Origin: Paenibacillus sp. FSL H8-0048
GTDB lineage: Bacteria; Bacillota; Bacilli; Paenibacillales; Paenibacillaceae
Assembly (NCBI RefSeq): GCF_038002825.1
Contig: NZ_JBBODF010000001.1
Span: 434,001-498,000 of the forward strand
Direction of reading: 5' to 3'
Length of the DNA stretch: 64,000 nt
Positions 43,225 to 51,210 of the stretch are shown here, piece after piece. The position numbers and the translations under genes are program-made. The notes under the pieces were generated by a model, which was not told where the DNA came from, searched no databases, and saw nothing but the letters and a program-made list of their open reading frames with translations. Positions within the stretch are counted from its first letter, which is position 1. Every line of letters starts with the position of its first letter.

Positions 43225-44148
43225 TTACAGCTCCAGCTTGGCAATTTCACTCTTGAGCTTGTCAGCGGACTGCTGGAATAAGCTCTGTTCTTCTTCGCTG
43301 AGCGGAAGATCCAGTACCTCACGCACCCCGGAGCGGTCTACAACACATGGAGCGCCGAGGAACACATCGGAGACGCCGTTGTAGTTGTTCAGCAATGTGG
43401 AGACATTCAGAACGGAGCCTTCATTGTTCAGGATGGACGCTACAATGCGGTCCAGTGCGAGCGCGATGGCGTAGGAGGTCGATCCCTTGGCATCGATTAT
43501 TTCGTAAGCGGCATTCTTCGTATCCTCGAAGATTTCTTTGCGTTCGGCTTCATCGAAGCCCAGATCAATCCCGGCGACATTGGCGAGACTCCAGACCGGC
43601 AGCTCGGAATCGCCATGCTCCCCGATGATCTGTCCATGAATGCTGCGCGGATCAATCTCCTTGTGCTTTCCGATCAGGTAACGGAAGCGGGCGCTGTCGA
43701 GGACCGTTCCTGAGCCGATAACCCGTCTGCGGTCGAAGCCGCTGATCTTCAGGGTAGCGTATGACAGGATATCGACCGGATTGGTTGCAATCAGCAGGAT
43801 GGCATGATGATTGTATTTCGTGATTTTCTGGATGATATCTTTGAAGATCGAGATGTTCTTGCGGAGCAGGTCGATCCGGGTTTCACCAGGCTTCTGGGAG
43901 GCTCCGGCTGTGACGATAATAATGTCGGCTTCGCGGCAATCCTCATAGGTACCGGCCCATAGCTTCACGCCTCCTACAAAAGGCATACCATGGTTCATAT
44001 CCAGCGCTTCACCAAGCGCCTTCTGGTGGTTCACATCAATTAGTACAAGCTCGGGCATGCGCTTACGCAGCAGCAGCGTATAGGCTGTAGTGGTTCCGAC
44101 TGCACCGGTACCGATGACTACAACACGATTGGGCTTAAATGGGGCCAT
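43225..44148 (-). CDS. ldh: L-lactate dehydrogenase
   Basis: 307 residues from the ATG at 44148, 7 nt after GGAGGAG; the longer open frame has no second site. Reduces pyruvate to lactate with NADH. NAD fold: RVVVIGTGAVGTTTAYTLL; VTAGASQKPGETRIDLL with the Gln and Arg that favour lactate over malate; TNPVDILSYATLK; and the catalytic His in IGEHGDSELPVWS. A consensus promoter and a terminator make it a single-gene unit. Confidence 0.95.
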   Translation of the reverse strand: MAPFKPNRVVVIGTGAVGTTTAYTLLLRKRMPELVLIDVNHQKALGEALDMNHGMPFVGGVKLWAGTYEDCREADIIIVTAGASQKPGETRIDLLRKNISIFKDIIQKITKYNHHAILLIATNPVDILSYATLKISGFDRRRVIGSGTVLDSARFRYLIGKHKEIDPRSIHGQIIGEHGDSELPVWSLANVAGIDLGFDEAERKEIFEDTKNAAYEIIDAKGSTSYAIALALDRIVASILNNEGSVLNVSTLLNNYNGVSDVFLGAPCVVDRSGVREVLDLPLSEEEQSLFQQSADKLKSEIAKLEL

Positions 44149-44225
44149 GTTCAATCTCCTCCAGCATTTGTATTTTGGTAGTATAAGGAAGGCAGAGCCG
44201 TTCCACTTGCTGTCCAATCTTATCC

Positions 44226-44254
44226 ATCATAATCGCTAGGGATAGTGTTTTCAA
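44226..44254 (-). promoter_or_regulatory. Sigma-A promoter of ldh
   Basis: On the minus strand TTGAAA, 17 nt, TATGAT, placing the start of transcription about 70 nt before the ldh ATG. The leader contains GGCAGAGCCGTTCCACTTGC when read on the plus strand (44192-44211), close to the tail of the 104-bp repeat. Confidence 0.65.
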
Positions 44255-44347
44255 GCTGTCCGCTTTTCATCCATTACCCGAAATTGGGTAAGCTAACTAA
44301 GGTTTTTCTATTATCCACTCAACCACTTGACAGGAGCGAACTGAAGT

Positions 44348-45733
44348 ATGGATTTATTCCGCAAAAAACCGCTGGCCATTCCCCAGAATGCCGGAGCGGA
44401 GAAGCTTAGCAAGACACTGGGCGCCTTGGATTTGACGATGCTTGGGGTAGGCGCTATTATCGGCACCGGGATCTTTGTAATGACGGGTGTGGCTGCTGCA
44501 GAGCATGCCGGTCCGGGACTGGTGCTGTCCTTCATCATCGCGGGGATTGCCTGCGTGCTGTCCGCCTTGTGCTATTCCGAATTTGCTTCGACCCTGCCGG
44601 TCTCCGGCAGTGCTTATGCCTACAGCTATGTGGCCTTCGGCGAATTGCTGGCCTGGGTGCTCGGCTGGGATCTTGTACTGGAATACGGGGTTGCTGCCGC
44701 AGCGGTAAGCAGCGGATGGTCCGGTTATTTCCAGGGGCTGCTGGAGGGCTTCGGGATACATTTGCCGACAGCTTTGTCTGGAGCGTATAATGCGGATAAG
44801 GGAACGTTCATCAATCTGCCTGCCGTCATTATAATCCTGCTGATTTCCTATCTGCTGACACGGGGGGTTAAGGAGACCGCCCGCTTCAACGCAGTGATGG
44901 TCGCAATCAAGATCTCCGTAGTGCTGCTGTTCATTATCACCGGTATTTTCTATGTGAAGCCGGAGAACTGGACACCTTTCCTGCCGTTTGGGATTCATGG
45001 CGTAATGAACGGCGCGGCTACTGTATTTTTTGCCTATATCGGCTTTGATGCCATTTCAACTGCCGCAGAAGAAGTGAAGCGCCCGCAGCGTGATCTTCCG
45101 ATCGGAATTATTTCTTCCCTGGCCATCTGCACAGTCTTATATATCGCCGTATCCCTGGTTCTGACCGGTATTGTGCCTTATCAGAGCCTGAATGTCAGCG
45201 ATCCGGTATCCTTTGCGCTGCGGTTTGTGGGCCAGAATATGATCGCCGGACTGATCTCCATCGGGGCGATTGCCGGAATGACAACGGTTCTGCTGGTTAT
45301 GCTGTTCGGCCAGACCCGGCTATTGTTCGCGATCTCGCGTGACGGGCTGCTGCCGAAGAGCTTGTCCAAGGTTAGCGCCAAGACGCATACTCCGGTGCGC
45401 AGCACCTGGATGGTGGGCAGCCTGATCGCTGTACTTACCGGCTTCGTTCCCCTGGACAGGCTGGCGAATCTGACGAGTATCGGTACCTTGTTTGCCTTCC
45501 TGGTTGTGTCACTCGGGGTCATTATGCTCCGCCGGACGAAGACAGATCTCCGTAGAGGTTTCCGGGTTCCTTGGGTTCCGCTGGTTCCACTCCTTAGTGC
45601 GGCAGGCTGCGGCTACTTAATGTACAATCTCGGCAAAGAGACCTGGATCGGCTTCATCATCTGGGTAGCGTTCGGACTGGTGATCTACTCGTTGTACGGC
45701 TACAAACGCAGTAATTTGAATACGAAGAAATAA
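44348..45733 (+). CDS. APC-family amino acid permease (YfnA/CAT-like)
   Basis: 461 residues, twelve to fourteen membrane segments. LTMLGVGAIIGTGIFVMTGVAAAEHAGPGLVLSFIIAG is the first-helix substrate site of the cationic amino acid transporter group; YSEFASTLPVSGSAYAYSY, FFAYIGFDAISTAAEEVKRPQRDLP and FRVPWVPLVPLLS follow. AGGAGCG lies 9 nt before the ATG. Imports an amino acid by proton symport; specificity unknown. The lipoprotein gene follows by 29 bp. Confidence 0.9.
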   Translation: MDLFRKKPLAIPQNAGAEKLSKTLGALDLTMLGVGAIIGTGIFVMTGVAAAEHAGPGLVLSFIIAGIACVLSALCYSEFASTLPVSGSAYAYSYVAFGELLAWVLGWDLVLEYGVAAAAVSSGWSGYFQGLLEGFGIHLPTALSGAYNADKGTFINLPAVIIILLISYLLTRGVKETARFNAVMVAIKISVVLLFIITGIFYVKPENWTPFLPFGIHGVMNGAATVFFAYIGFDAISTAAEEVKRPQRDLPIGIISSLAICTVLYIAVSLVLTGIVPYQSLNVSDPVSFALRFVGQNMIAGLISIGAIAGMTTVLLVMLFGQTRLLFAISRDGLLPKSLSKVSAKTHTPVRSTWMVGSLIAVLTGFVPLDRLANLTSIGTLFAFLVVSLGVIMLRRTKTDLRRGFRVPWVPLVPLLSAAGCGYLMYNLGKETWIGFIIWVAFGLVIYSLYGYKRSNLNTKK

Positions 45734-45762
45734 TTATTATATGAAGAAAAGGAGAGAGCGCA

Positions 45763-47055
45763 TTGTCAGCCAAAGCTTCATATTCCAAGATTCTAAGTGT
45801 GGCGTTGATGCTTCTTATGACTCTGCTGGTTCTCTCGGCCTGCTCGTCCGCCCCTAAGCCGGAGGCTACCCGGCCTCCTCAGCCGACTGAAGCGCCGGAA
45901 GAAGGGCAGATGATTACGGTCATCACCCCGGATAACAAGAATGTCGAACCTGAGAACGCAAAGAAATACCAGATTCAGACGCGGCTGACCGACTTCCGGC
46001 TGCTCAACTCCTCGGCGGGACTGGCCTGGGGGGTAACGCGCAACGAGCTGCGAATGTACATGACGCTCAATAACGGCAAGACGTGGGCGAATATCTCACC
46101 AGCTACGAATGTGCAATTTCTAAGCAATCCGGTCTATGGCAAAGAGATCTTCTTCACCGACCCCGAGCACGGCTGGATTATCCGCAGTTCATTCGGCTCC
46201 ACCGAGACCGTAGTGCTGCGCACCACAGACGGGGGACACAGCTGGCAGATCTCAGCGTTCCCTGATTCCAACAAGCTGTCCTCCATCTATTTCAGCTCCA
46301 GCCGCAGCGGCTGGCTGATGACCAAGTGGGACGCTAGTGCCACCAAAGAGAGTAAAGCCTTATATGCTACCAAGGATGGCGGAGCCACCTGGAATCTGGT
46401 GATGCAGAATGAGCAGTATAATCCGAATCTGCCGACTAGTTCGATTCCGCATGCCGGGGTCACGACCGGGATGATCTTTAATGACGAGAGCCGCGGGTTT
46501 GTTATGCTGCAGACTGGCGCTCTGCCGAAGATCTATATGACCAGGGATGGAGGGGCGACCTGGGTACCCGGTTCGGAATTCCTGGTCAATGATAGCTTTG
46601 CCGGATGTGACCGGGTGGTTACGGGTGTCCCTGAGTTTTTCGGGAAGAATGCAGCCGGGGGCTGGATGCCGGTTGGCTGTCAGAAGGACAAAGAAGGCAG
46701 CATGAGCTTTAACGGTTATTTTACCGCCAATGGGGGAGAGAATTGGAAGTTCACCACATTCGGGCGGCCGGCGCTCTCCGGCATGAACCGGAATGTGGCA
46801 CCCGACTTCCTGAATGCCATGACAGGATGGTCGCTGGAAGGCAACCTGCTCTATAAGACGGTGGACCAGGGAGTGACCTGGACGGCCCTTCCGGCCAGCA
46901 CAGTGCTGCAGTCCAAGCTCTTGGAATATCCGGAGGTAGTGAAGCTGCAATTCATTTCAAGCGATGTTGGCTGGCTGCTGATCTCGAAGGAGGAGGAACG
47001 CAGGTCGATCCTGCTTCAGACCACCAACGGCGGCGAGAGCTGGCGTGTAATGTAA
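45763..47055 (+). CDS. Lipoprotein with BNR/YCF48-like beta-propeller
   Basis: 430 residues from the TTG at 45763 (AAAAGGAGAG upstream). Signal and lipobox: ILSVALMLLMTLLVLSACSSAP, then a Pro/Glu linker. The body repeats the Asp-box pattern DGG-x-(S/T)W: NNGKTWANIS, TDGGHSWQIS, KDGGATWNLV, RDGGATWVPG, NGGENWKFT, DQGVTWTAL, NGGESWRVM, giving a seven-bladed propeller. It could bind glycans or assist an assembly process; no catalytic residues identified. Confidence 0.82.
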   Translation: MSAKASYSKILSVALMLLMTLLVLSACSSAPKPEATRPPQPTEAPEEGQMITVITPDNKNVEPENAKKYQIQTRLTDFRLLNSSAGLAWGVTRNELRMYMTLNNGKTWANISPATNVQFLSNPVYGKEIFFTDPEHGWIIRSSFGSTETVVLRTTDGGHSWQISAFPDSNKLSSIYFSSSRSGWLMTKWDASATKESKALYATKDGGATWNLVMQNEQYNPNLPTSSIPHAGVTTGMIFNDESRGFVMLQTGALPKIYMTRDGGATWVPGSEFLVNDSFAGCDRVVTGVPEFFGKNAAGGWMPVGCQKDKEGSMSFNGYFTANGGENWKFTTFGRPALSGMNRNVAPDFLNAMTGWSLEGNLLYKTVDQGVTWTALPASTVLQSKLLEYPEVVKLQFISSDVGWLLISKEEERRSILLQTTNGGESWRVM

Positions 47056-47064
47056 TACCCTGCA

Positions 47065-47099
47065 AGAGGTTATCCGTTCTGACGGATAGCCTCTTTTTT
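47065..47099 (+). terminator. Terminator of the propeller lipoprotein gene
   Basis: AGAGGTTATCCGT pairs with ACGGATAGCCTCT, loop TCTG, then seven T running into the second 104-bp repeat. Confidence 0.9.
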
Positions 47100-47101
47100 A
47101 A

Positions 47102-47205
47102 AAAATATAAGAATTTATATGTTGCACACGATAACTTATCCTTCTATTTTCCGCTGAAACGGTACCGTCCTTAAAAGGACGGCAAAGCCGTTTCCACTTG
47201 CATTA
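47102..47205 (+). repeat. Dispersed structured repeat, copy 2
   Basis: 104 bp, same orientation as copy 1 (2604-2707). The hairpin half is almost identical; CCGTCCTT-A-AAAGGACGG carries one change in the loop. Follows a terminator T run directly. Confidence 0.8.
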
Positions 47206-47265
47206 AATCTGCCTAAAGGCCTCTACAATATAAGGAAAAATCTTATTTAAAATTTTCTTTAAAAA

Positions 47266-47281
47266 TGTGAAAAAAATCACA
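47266..47281. promoter_or_regulatory. FNR/CRP-type box ahead of the Cys-rich gene
   Basis: TGTGA-N6-TCACA, the perfect FNR/CRP palindrome. Its centre lies about 42 bp before the expected start of the promoter at 47281-47309, the class II activator position. A Rex site (TTGTGAA-N4-TTCACAA) is similar and not excluded. Confidence 0.65.
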
Positions 47282-47309
47282 TGACAAATTCTGAATCCTG
47301 TGATATATT
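47281..47309 (+). promoter_or_regulatory. Promoter of the Cys-rich gene
   Basis: ATGACA, 17 nt, TATATT. The poor -35 fits activator dependence. Confidence 0.6.
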
Positions 47310-47382
47310 TAACACATAGAGAACAAGTTACTTTTTTCACAAACTTTCAAACAAACTTCCAACCCGAAGAGGAGAGATTACA

Positions 47383-47559
47383 ATGACAACTTTTGAAACG
47401 AATTATATGACTAGAAACCTGATGCAACTGTGCTATAACTGCGATGATGCTCACCTGTGCCAGACTGAAGAACAATGCAAAGCCTGCTGGGTAGACAACG
47501 GCATGATGCCGGAAGAAGCGAACGAAACCAGACAACTGTTAGACCTCGTACATGCTTAA
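47383..47559 (+). CDS. Small Cys-rich protein under FNR-like control
   Basis: 58 residues. Five cysteines: LCYNCDDAHLC, QC and KACW, that is CxxC-x5-C-x5-CxxC, with two CxxC pairs fit to bind zinc or an iron-sulphur cluster. The AGGAGAG site lies 8 nt before the ATG. It has its own promoter, FNR-like box and a strong terminator, so it is a genuine single-gene unit. The tail EEANETRQLLDLVHA is helical. Family not recognised; expression under low oxygen is inferred. Confidence 0.8.
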   Translation: MTTFETNYMTRNLMQLCYNCDDAHLCQTEEQCKACWVDNGMMPEEANETRQLLDLVHA

Positions 47560-47585
47560 TGTAACCGCCGTTCGGGTATTATAGA

Positions 47586-47631
47586 AGACCATTTAAGTTC
47601 CAGACAGTACCGGAACCTGAATGGTCTTTTT
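47586..47631 (+). terminator. Terminator of the Cys-rich gene
   Basis: AGACCATTTAAGTTCC pairs with GGAACCTGAATGGTCT with a small internal bulge, then five T. Confidence 0.9.
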
Positions 47632-47745
47632 GCCGTTTCTACTTGCGTTTCTAACGGTGCTGTCTTGCAGACAAGAGGCATATACATGTAGAGAAGCCTA
47701 TATGGGCAGGTGGGCTAACTACTTGGGAATAAGGGGGAAGAGACA

Positions 47746-48144
47746 ATGGGAACGGGAAGTGATCCATCCTGGCTGTTCGATTTTACAGGAACGGTATTGC
47801 CGGTCTTTCTCGCTCTGGTCGTGGGGATCATCGCTGTGTCTGCGGGCCGGGGATTGCTTCAGTGGAGCCGGAACAATAAAGCCCCCCTGCAGTCCATTCC
47901 CGCCCGTATCGTGAGCAAGCGGACCGAAGTGCGCCAGCAGCAGTCCCAGGAGGATAGTCTCTCCAGCCGGACCAGCACCACCTACTATTTGACTTATGAA
48001 GCTGAGGATGGGGTGCGCAGGGAATTCAAGGTAGAGGGACAGGAATACGGGATGAGCGCTGAGGGAGACCAAGGCATACTGACGTATCAGGGGACCCGGT
48101 ATCATGGCTTTCAGCGGCGTCCTCATTACTCCACGGCAGAGTAG
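47746..48144 (+). CDS. DUF2500 membrane-anchored protein (YhhM-like)
   Basis: 132 residues. One membrane segment near the N-terminus (about 12-35), then a soluble domain: SIPARIVSKRTEVR, TTYYLTYEAEDGVRREFKVEGQEYG, AEGDQGILTYQGTRYHGFQR, the pattern of DUF2500. AAGGGGGAAG precedes the ATG. Function unknown. Confidence 0.8.
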   Translation: MGTGSDPSWLFDFTGTVLPVFLALVVGIIAVSAGRGLLQWSRNNKAPLQSIPARIVSKRTEVRQQQSQEDSLSSRTSTTYYLTYEAEDGVRREFKVEGQEYGMSAEGDQGILTYQGTRYHGFQRRPHYSTAE

Positions 48145-48177
48145 CTAAGTTGGCAATGCATTATAGATGGCGATTGT

Positions 48178-48214
48178 AACCCCTTGGTTCCCGCTCTGGA
48201 GCAAGGGGTTTTTT
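48178..48214 (+). terminator. Terminator of the DUF2500 gene
   Basis: AACCCCTTG pairs with CAAGGGGTT around a 15-nt loop, then TTTT. Confidence 0.85.
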
Positions 48215-48291
48215 GGCGTGTTGCCGGCATGGGCACGAATGGGGAGGGTGCAGGAAATTGGTTGCAGACTGTCACCTCCTGGGCGAATACA

Positions 48292-48299
48292 CATACAAT
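48292..48299 (+). promoter_or_regulatory. Candidate sigma-E -10 element ahead of cwlJ
   Basis: CATACAAT matches the sigma-E -10 consensus; cwlJ is sigma-E dependent in Bacillus subtilis. The -35 is not convincing. Confidence 0.45.
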
Positions 48300-48384
48300 A
48301 CAGCGAGCAGCAAAAGAACAACGGAGAAACCAATAGTCTGCACAGCTTCACCCGTCAATGAAAAGAATGTAAGGAGGAGAACGC

Positions 48385-48807
48385 GTGGCTGTCATCAAAA
48401 CAAACTCGGAGGACGTAAGAGTGCTTGCACGGCTGATGCGGGCCGAGGCTGAAGAGGATGGGGAGTCAGGCATGCTGATGGTCGGCAATGTCGGCGTGAA
48501 CCGGATTCTTGGCAACTGTCTGGATTTCAACAATATCCGCAGTGTGAACGACATGGTGTACCAGAGCCCCGGCGGCTTCGAAGCCCCGCAGAAGGGATAT
48601 TTCTACCAGCGGGCGCGGGAAGCTGATATCCGGCTGGCGAAACGTGCGATTAACGGGGAGCGGACCTGGCCGGCCTCAAATGCGCTCTGGTTCTTCCGCC
48701 CTGTCGGCGATTGCCCGGCAACCTGGTACAATCAGCAGAATACCGGACGCTACAAGGCCCACTGCTTCTTCACTCCGACACAGGGGGATTGTCCGGCAGT
48801 ATATTAG
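48385..48807 (+). CDS. cwlJ: Spore cortex-lytic enzyme CwlJ
   Basis: 140 residues, no signal peptide, as in CwlJ. Hydrolase_2 domain: VRVLARLMRAEAEEDGESGMLMVGNVGVNRI with the catalytic Glu, then GGFEAPQKGYFYQRARE, ALWFFRPVGDCPATWYNQ, HCFFTPTQGDCPAVY. Degrades cortex peptidoglycan during germination. The start is GTG at 48385 after AAGGAGGAG. gerQ follows by 42 bp, the same pair as in Bacillus, where GerQ is needed to place CwlJ in the coat. Confidence 0.93.
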   Translation: MAVIKTNSEDVRVLARLMRAEAEEDGESGMLMVGNVGVNRILGNCLDFNNIRSVNDMVYQSPGGFEAPQKGYFYQRAREADIRLAKRAINGERTWPASNALWFFRPVGDCPATWYNQQNTGRYKAHCFFTPTQGDCPAVY

Positions 48808-48849
48808 GCAAAACAATGCAATTATTACACTTTAGGAGGTAATCCGTAC

Positions 48850-49401
48850 ATGATCGTTCAACCGTACCGCCCAGTTCCTTATATGATGGGCAGCAATCCA
48901 GCAGGCAGCATGAACAATATGAACAATATGGAGAACATGAACAATATGAACAATGTGAACAATATGAACAACATGAATAACATGGGGAAAATCGGCAATA
49001 TGGGTAAAATGGGCACTATGGGAAATATGGGGAACATGGGCACCATGACCGCCATGCCGCCTCAGGTAAGCAGCGGAAGTCCCATGATGCCCGGCGGCAC
49101 AGTGGTTTCCACGGCCGCGCCCGTATTTGAACAGTCCTATGTGGAGAATATCTTCCGCCTGAATCTGGGCAAAGTGGGCACCTTCTATTTCACATATGAG
49201 AATAACAAAGACTGGAATGCCAAGGTCTATACCGGGGTGCTTGAAGCTGCGGGCCGTGACCACCTGATTATCAGCGACCGGGCTACCGGACAGCGGGTGG
49301 TGCTGCTGATGGTTAACTTTGATTACGCCACTTTCGAAGAGCCGCTTGTCTATCAATATCCGGGCGTTATCGGGAATCCGCTGGGAGTGCGCAACTGCTA
49401 A
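48850..49401 (+). CDS. gerQ: Spore coat protein GerQ
   Basis: 183 residues. The N-terminal half (about 20-66) is almost pure Met/Asn/Gly repeats of NNM and GNMG type. The C-terminal half (about 92-183) is the GerQ domain: QSYVENIFRLNLGKVGTFYF, NKDWNAKVYTGVLEAAGRDHLIISD, EPLVYQYPGVI. GerQ is cross-linked by transglutaminase in Bacillus; lysines in this repeat are few (GKIGNMGKMG). AGGAGGT lies upstream of the ATG. Works with CwlJ. Confidence 0.93.
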   Translation: MIVQPYRPVPYMMGSNPAGSMNNMNNMENMNNMNNVNNMNNMNNMGKIGNMGKMGTMGNMGNMGTMTAMPPQVSSGSPMMPGGTVVSTAAPVFEQSYVENIFRLNLGKVGTFYFTYENNKDWNAKVYTGVLEAAGRDHLIISDRATGQRVVLLMVNFDYATFEEPLVYQYPGVIGNPLGVRNC

Positions 49402-49438
49402 ACCGGTTTTCCGGCCATTTATCCATAGATTCGTCCAA

Positions 49439-49476
49439 AAACGGCTGTCCGCCTTGGTTTGAGGCGGTCAGCCGTT
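49439..49476 (+). terminator. Hairpin after gerQ
   Basis: AACGGCTGTCCGCC pairs with GGCGGTCAGCCGTT around a short loop. No T run, so it may protect the mRNA end rather than terminate. Confidence 0.6.
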
Positions 49477-49661
49477 ACTTATGCTCCCGTACGTACATAT
49501 GCTGTATTTTTCGAGGGGACACGCATGCTTGCTGTTTCACCTAATATATTTATATAATGAAAGTATTATTTATAATCCGTGATTTTGTATAGGAGATGAG
49601 GGCATTGGGGAATTGATACGCAAGGGTCTTAGCGTAATCGAGTCTGATATTTTGAGCAAAC

Positions 49662-49709
49662 GAAGGAGGTGGGCCTATCCAGCCGTACAGATTACGGTGG
49701 ATAGGAGTA
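49662..49709 (+). promoter_or_regulatory. Leader hairpin with orphan ribosome site ahead of the CBS transporter
   Basis: AAGGAGGT (49662-49669) has no start codon at a useful distance. It is followed by a hairpin, CCTATCC-A-GCCGT with ACGGTGGATAGG (49674-49705), whose right side covers the ATAGGAG site of the gene at 49714. The transcript leader may exceed 100 nt. It suggests translational control, perhaps a metal-sensing RNA; no known riboswitch class was recognised. Confidence 0.5.
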
Positions 49710-49713
49710 TAAA

Positions 49714-51030
49714 TTGAGCGACCCTTTACCCGGTATATTACATGTAGGACTTATTATTTTGCTTGTGCTGCTTAACGGTTTTTTCGTTTCGGTGGAGTAC
49801 GCGATGGTGAAGGTGCGCAGCGGGCGCATTGAATCGCTGATTGAGGAAGGCAGCAAGAGAGCACTGGCCGCAAGTAAGATCGTCCATAATCTGGATGGAT
49901 TTCTGTCGGCCTGCCAGCTAGGGGTAACCCTTGCTTCACTTGCACTGGGCTGGCTGGGAGAACCGGCCGTGGCCACGATTGTGGGGCCGCTGGTCAGAGG
50001 TCTGGGCTTTGATGAAACGACTGTATTTGTCATCTCCCTGATTATTGCCTTCATGTTCATCACAGTTCTCCATATCGTACTCGGCGAGCTTGCACCGAAG
50101 ACCATTGCTGTGAACAAGGCTGAGGCGGTGCTTCTGTTAACTGCGGGACCGATGAACGTTTTCTACCGGATCATGTTTCCATTTATCTGGGTGGTTAACG
50201 GGCTGGCCCGGGGACTGCTGCGGATCTTCCGTCTGACGCCGGCTTCCGAGCTGGCTACTGCACATACGGAGGAAGAAATCCGCATTCTGATGCAGGAGAG
50301 TAACAAAAGCGGCTTGATCGACAACACAGAAATGACACTGGTGGATAATATTTTCGAATTTGCCGACACGATGGCCCGGGAGATTATGATTCCGCGTACC
50401 GAGATGATCTGTCTGAACACGCATCTGGAGACGGAGGAGAATCTGGAGATTGCCTTCGATGGCATGAGAACCCGTTATCCGGTCTGTGACGGTGACAAGG
50501 ACCATATTCTTGGCTTCATTCATATTAAGGATATGATCCGGGAGAAGGCGCCGAGCTATAGTGAACTGATCCGTCCGATATTGACGGTACCGGAATCGAT
50601 TCAGATCAGCAGCCTCCTGAAGGTCATGCAGCGTGCCAAGACCCAGATCGCCATTCTTATTGATGAGTACGGCGGTACCTCGGGGATGGTTACACTGGAG
50701 GATATTATGGAAGAGATTGTTGGTGAGATTCAGGATGAGTTCGACGAGGAGCGGCCCGGCATTGAACAGCTGGGAGAGGATGAGTACTCCGTTGACGGAC
50801 TGATGCTGATTGAAGAGATTAACGACAAGCTTGGAATTCATATGGAGACTGATGACTATGATACAATCGGCGGCTGGCTGTACTCCAAGCTGGAGGTCAA
50901 TCCGCCGCAAAAGGGCCAGTCCATTGAGTTCGACAATCATTTATTCGTGGTCGAAGAAACCGAGAATAAGCGGATTTCCCGGATTAAGCTGCTGAAGCTG
51001 CAGTTATTGACGGAAGAAGCCGGAGCATAA
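49714..51030 (+). CDS. CNNM/CBS-domain transporter (HlyC/CorC family, YugS-like)
   Basis: 438 residues. DUF21 membrane domain (four segments, about 5-190) with LNGFFVSVEYAMVKVRSGRI and VLGELAPKTIAVNKAE; two CBS domains (about 205-330: MIPRTEMICLNTHL; VCDGDKDHILGFIHIKD; ILIDEYGGTSGMVTLEDIMEEIVGEI); and a C-terminal CorC_HlyC domain (about 345-430). The family moves Mg2+ or related ions outward. The start is TTG at 49714 after ATAGGAG. Confidence 0.92.
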   Translation: MSDPLPGILHVGLIILLVLLNGFFVSVEYAMVKVRSGRIESLIEEGSKRALAASKIVHNLDGFLSACQLGVTLASLALGWLGEPAVATIVGPLVRGLGFDETTVFVISLIIAFMFITVLHIVLGELAPKTIAVNKAEAVLLLTAGPMNVFYRIMFPFIWVVNGLARGLLRIFRLTPASELATAHTEEEIRILMQESNKSGLIDNTEMTLVDNIFEFADTMAREIMIPRTEMICLNTHLETEENLEIAFDGMRTRYPVCDGDKDHILGFIHIKDMIREKAPSYSELIRPILTVPESIQISSLLKVMQRAKTQIAILIDEYGGTSGMVTLEDIMEEIVGEIQDEFDEERPGIEQLGEDEYSVDGLMLIEEINDKLGIHMETDDYDTIGGWLYSKLEVNPPQKGQSIEFDNHLFVVEETENKRISRIKLLKLQLLTEEAGA

Positions 51031-51048
51031 GTTGCTGCATACAATATT

Positions 51049-51081
51049 AAGCATGGCGCTACAATAGCGCTATGCTTTTTT
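51049..51081 (+). terminator. Terminator of the CBS transporter gene
   Basis: AAGCATGGCGCT pairs with AGCGCTATGCTT, loop ACAAT or less, then six T. Confidence 0.92.
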
Positions 51082-51210
51082 GTTATTATAAGATTTTTTG
51101 TCATAATAAGGATGAATTGTACTGGCGTTACTGCGATTCGGCCGGATTTAAGGCGGGTAAGGAAGTGTAAATACATGTAATCTATCCGATTCAAGAAAGG
51201 GGCGGGAGCG

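Noticed and set aside
48832..49356. Antisense frame rich in His/Val/Ile repeats
   Set aside because: It is the complement of the Met/Asn repeats of gerQ.
49560..49713. M-box magnesium riboswitch before the CBS transporter
   Set aside because: None of the conserved M-box strings was found; only a simple hairpin is visible.
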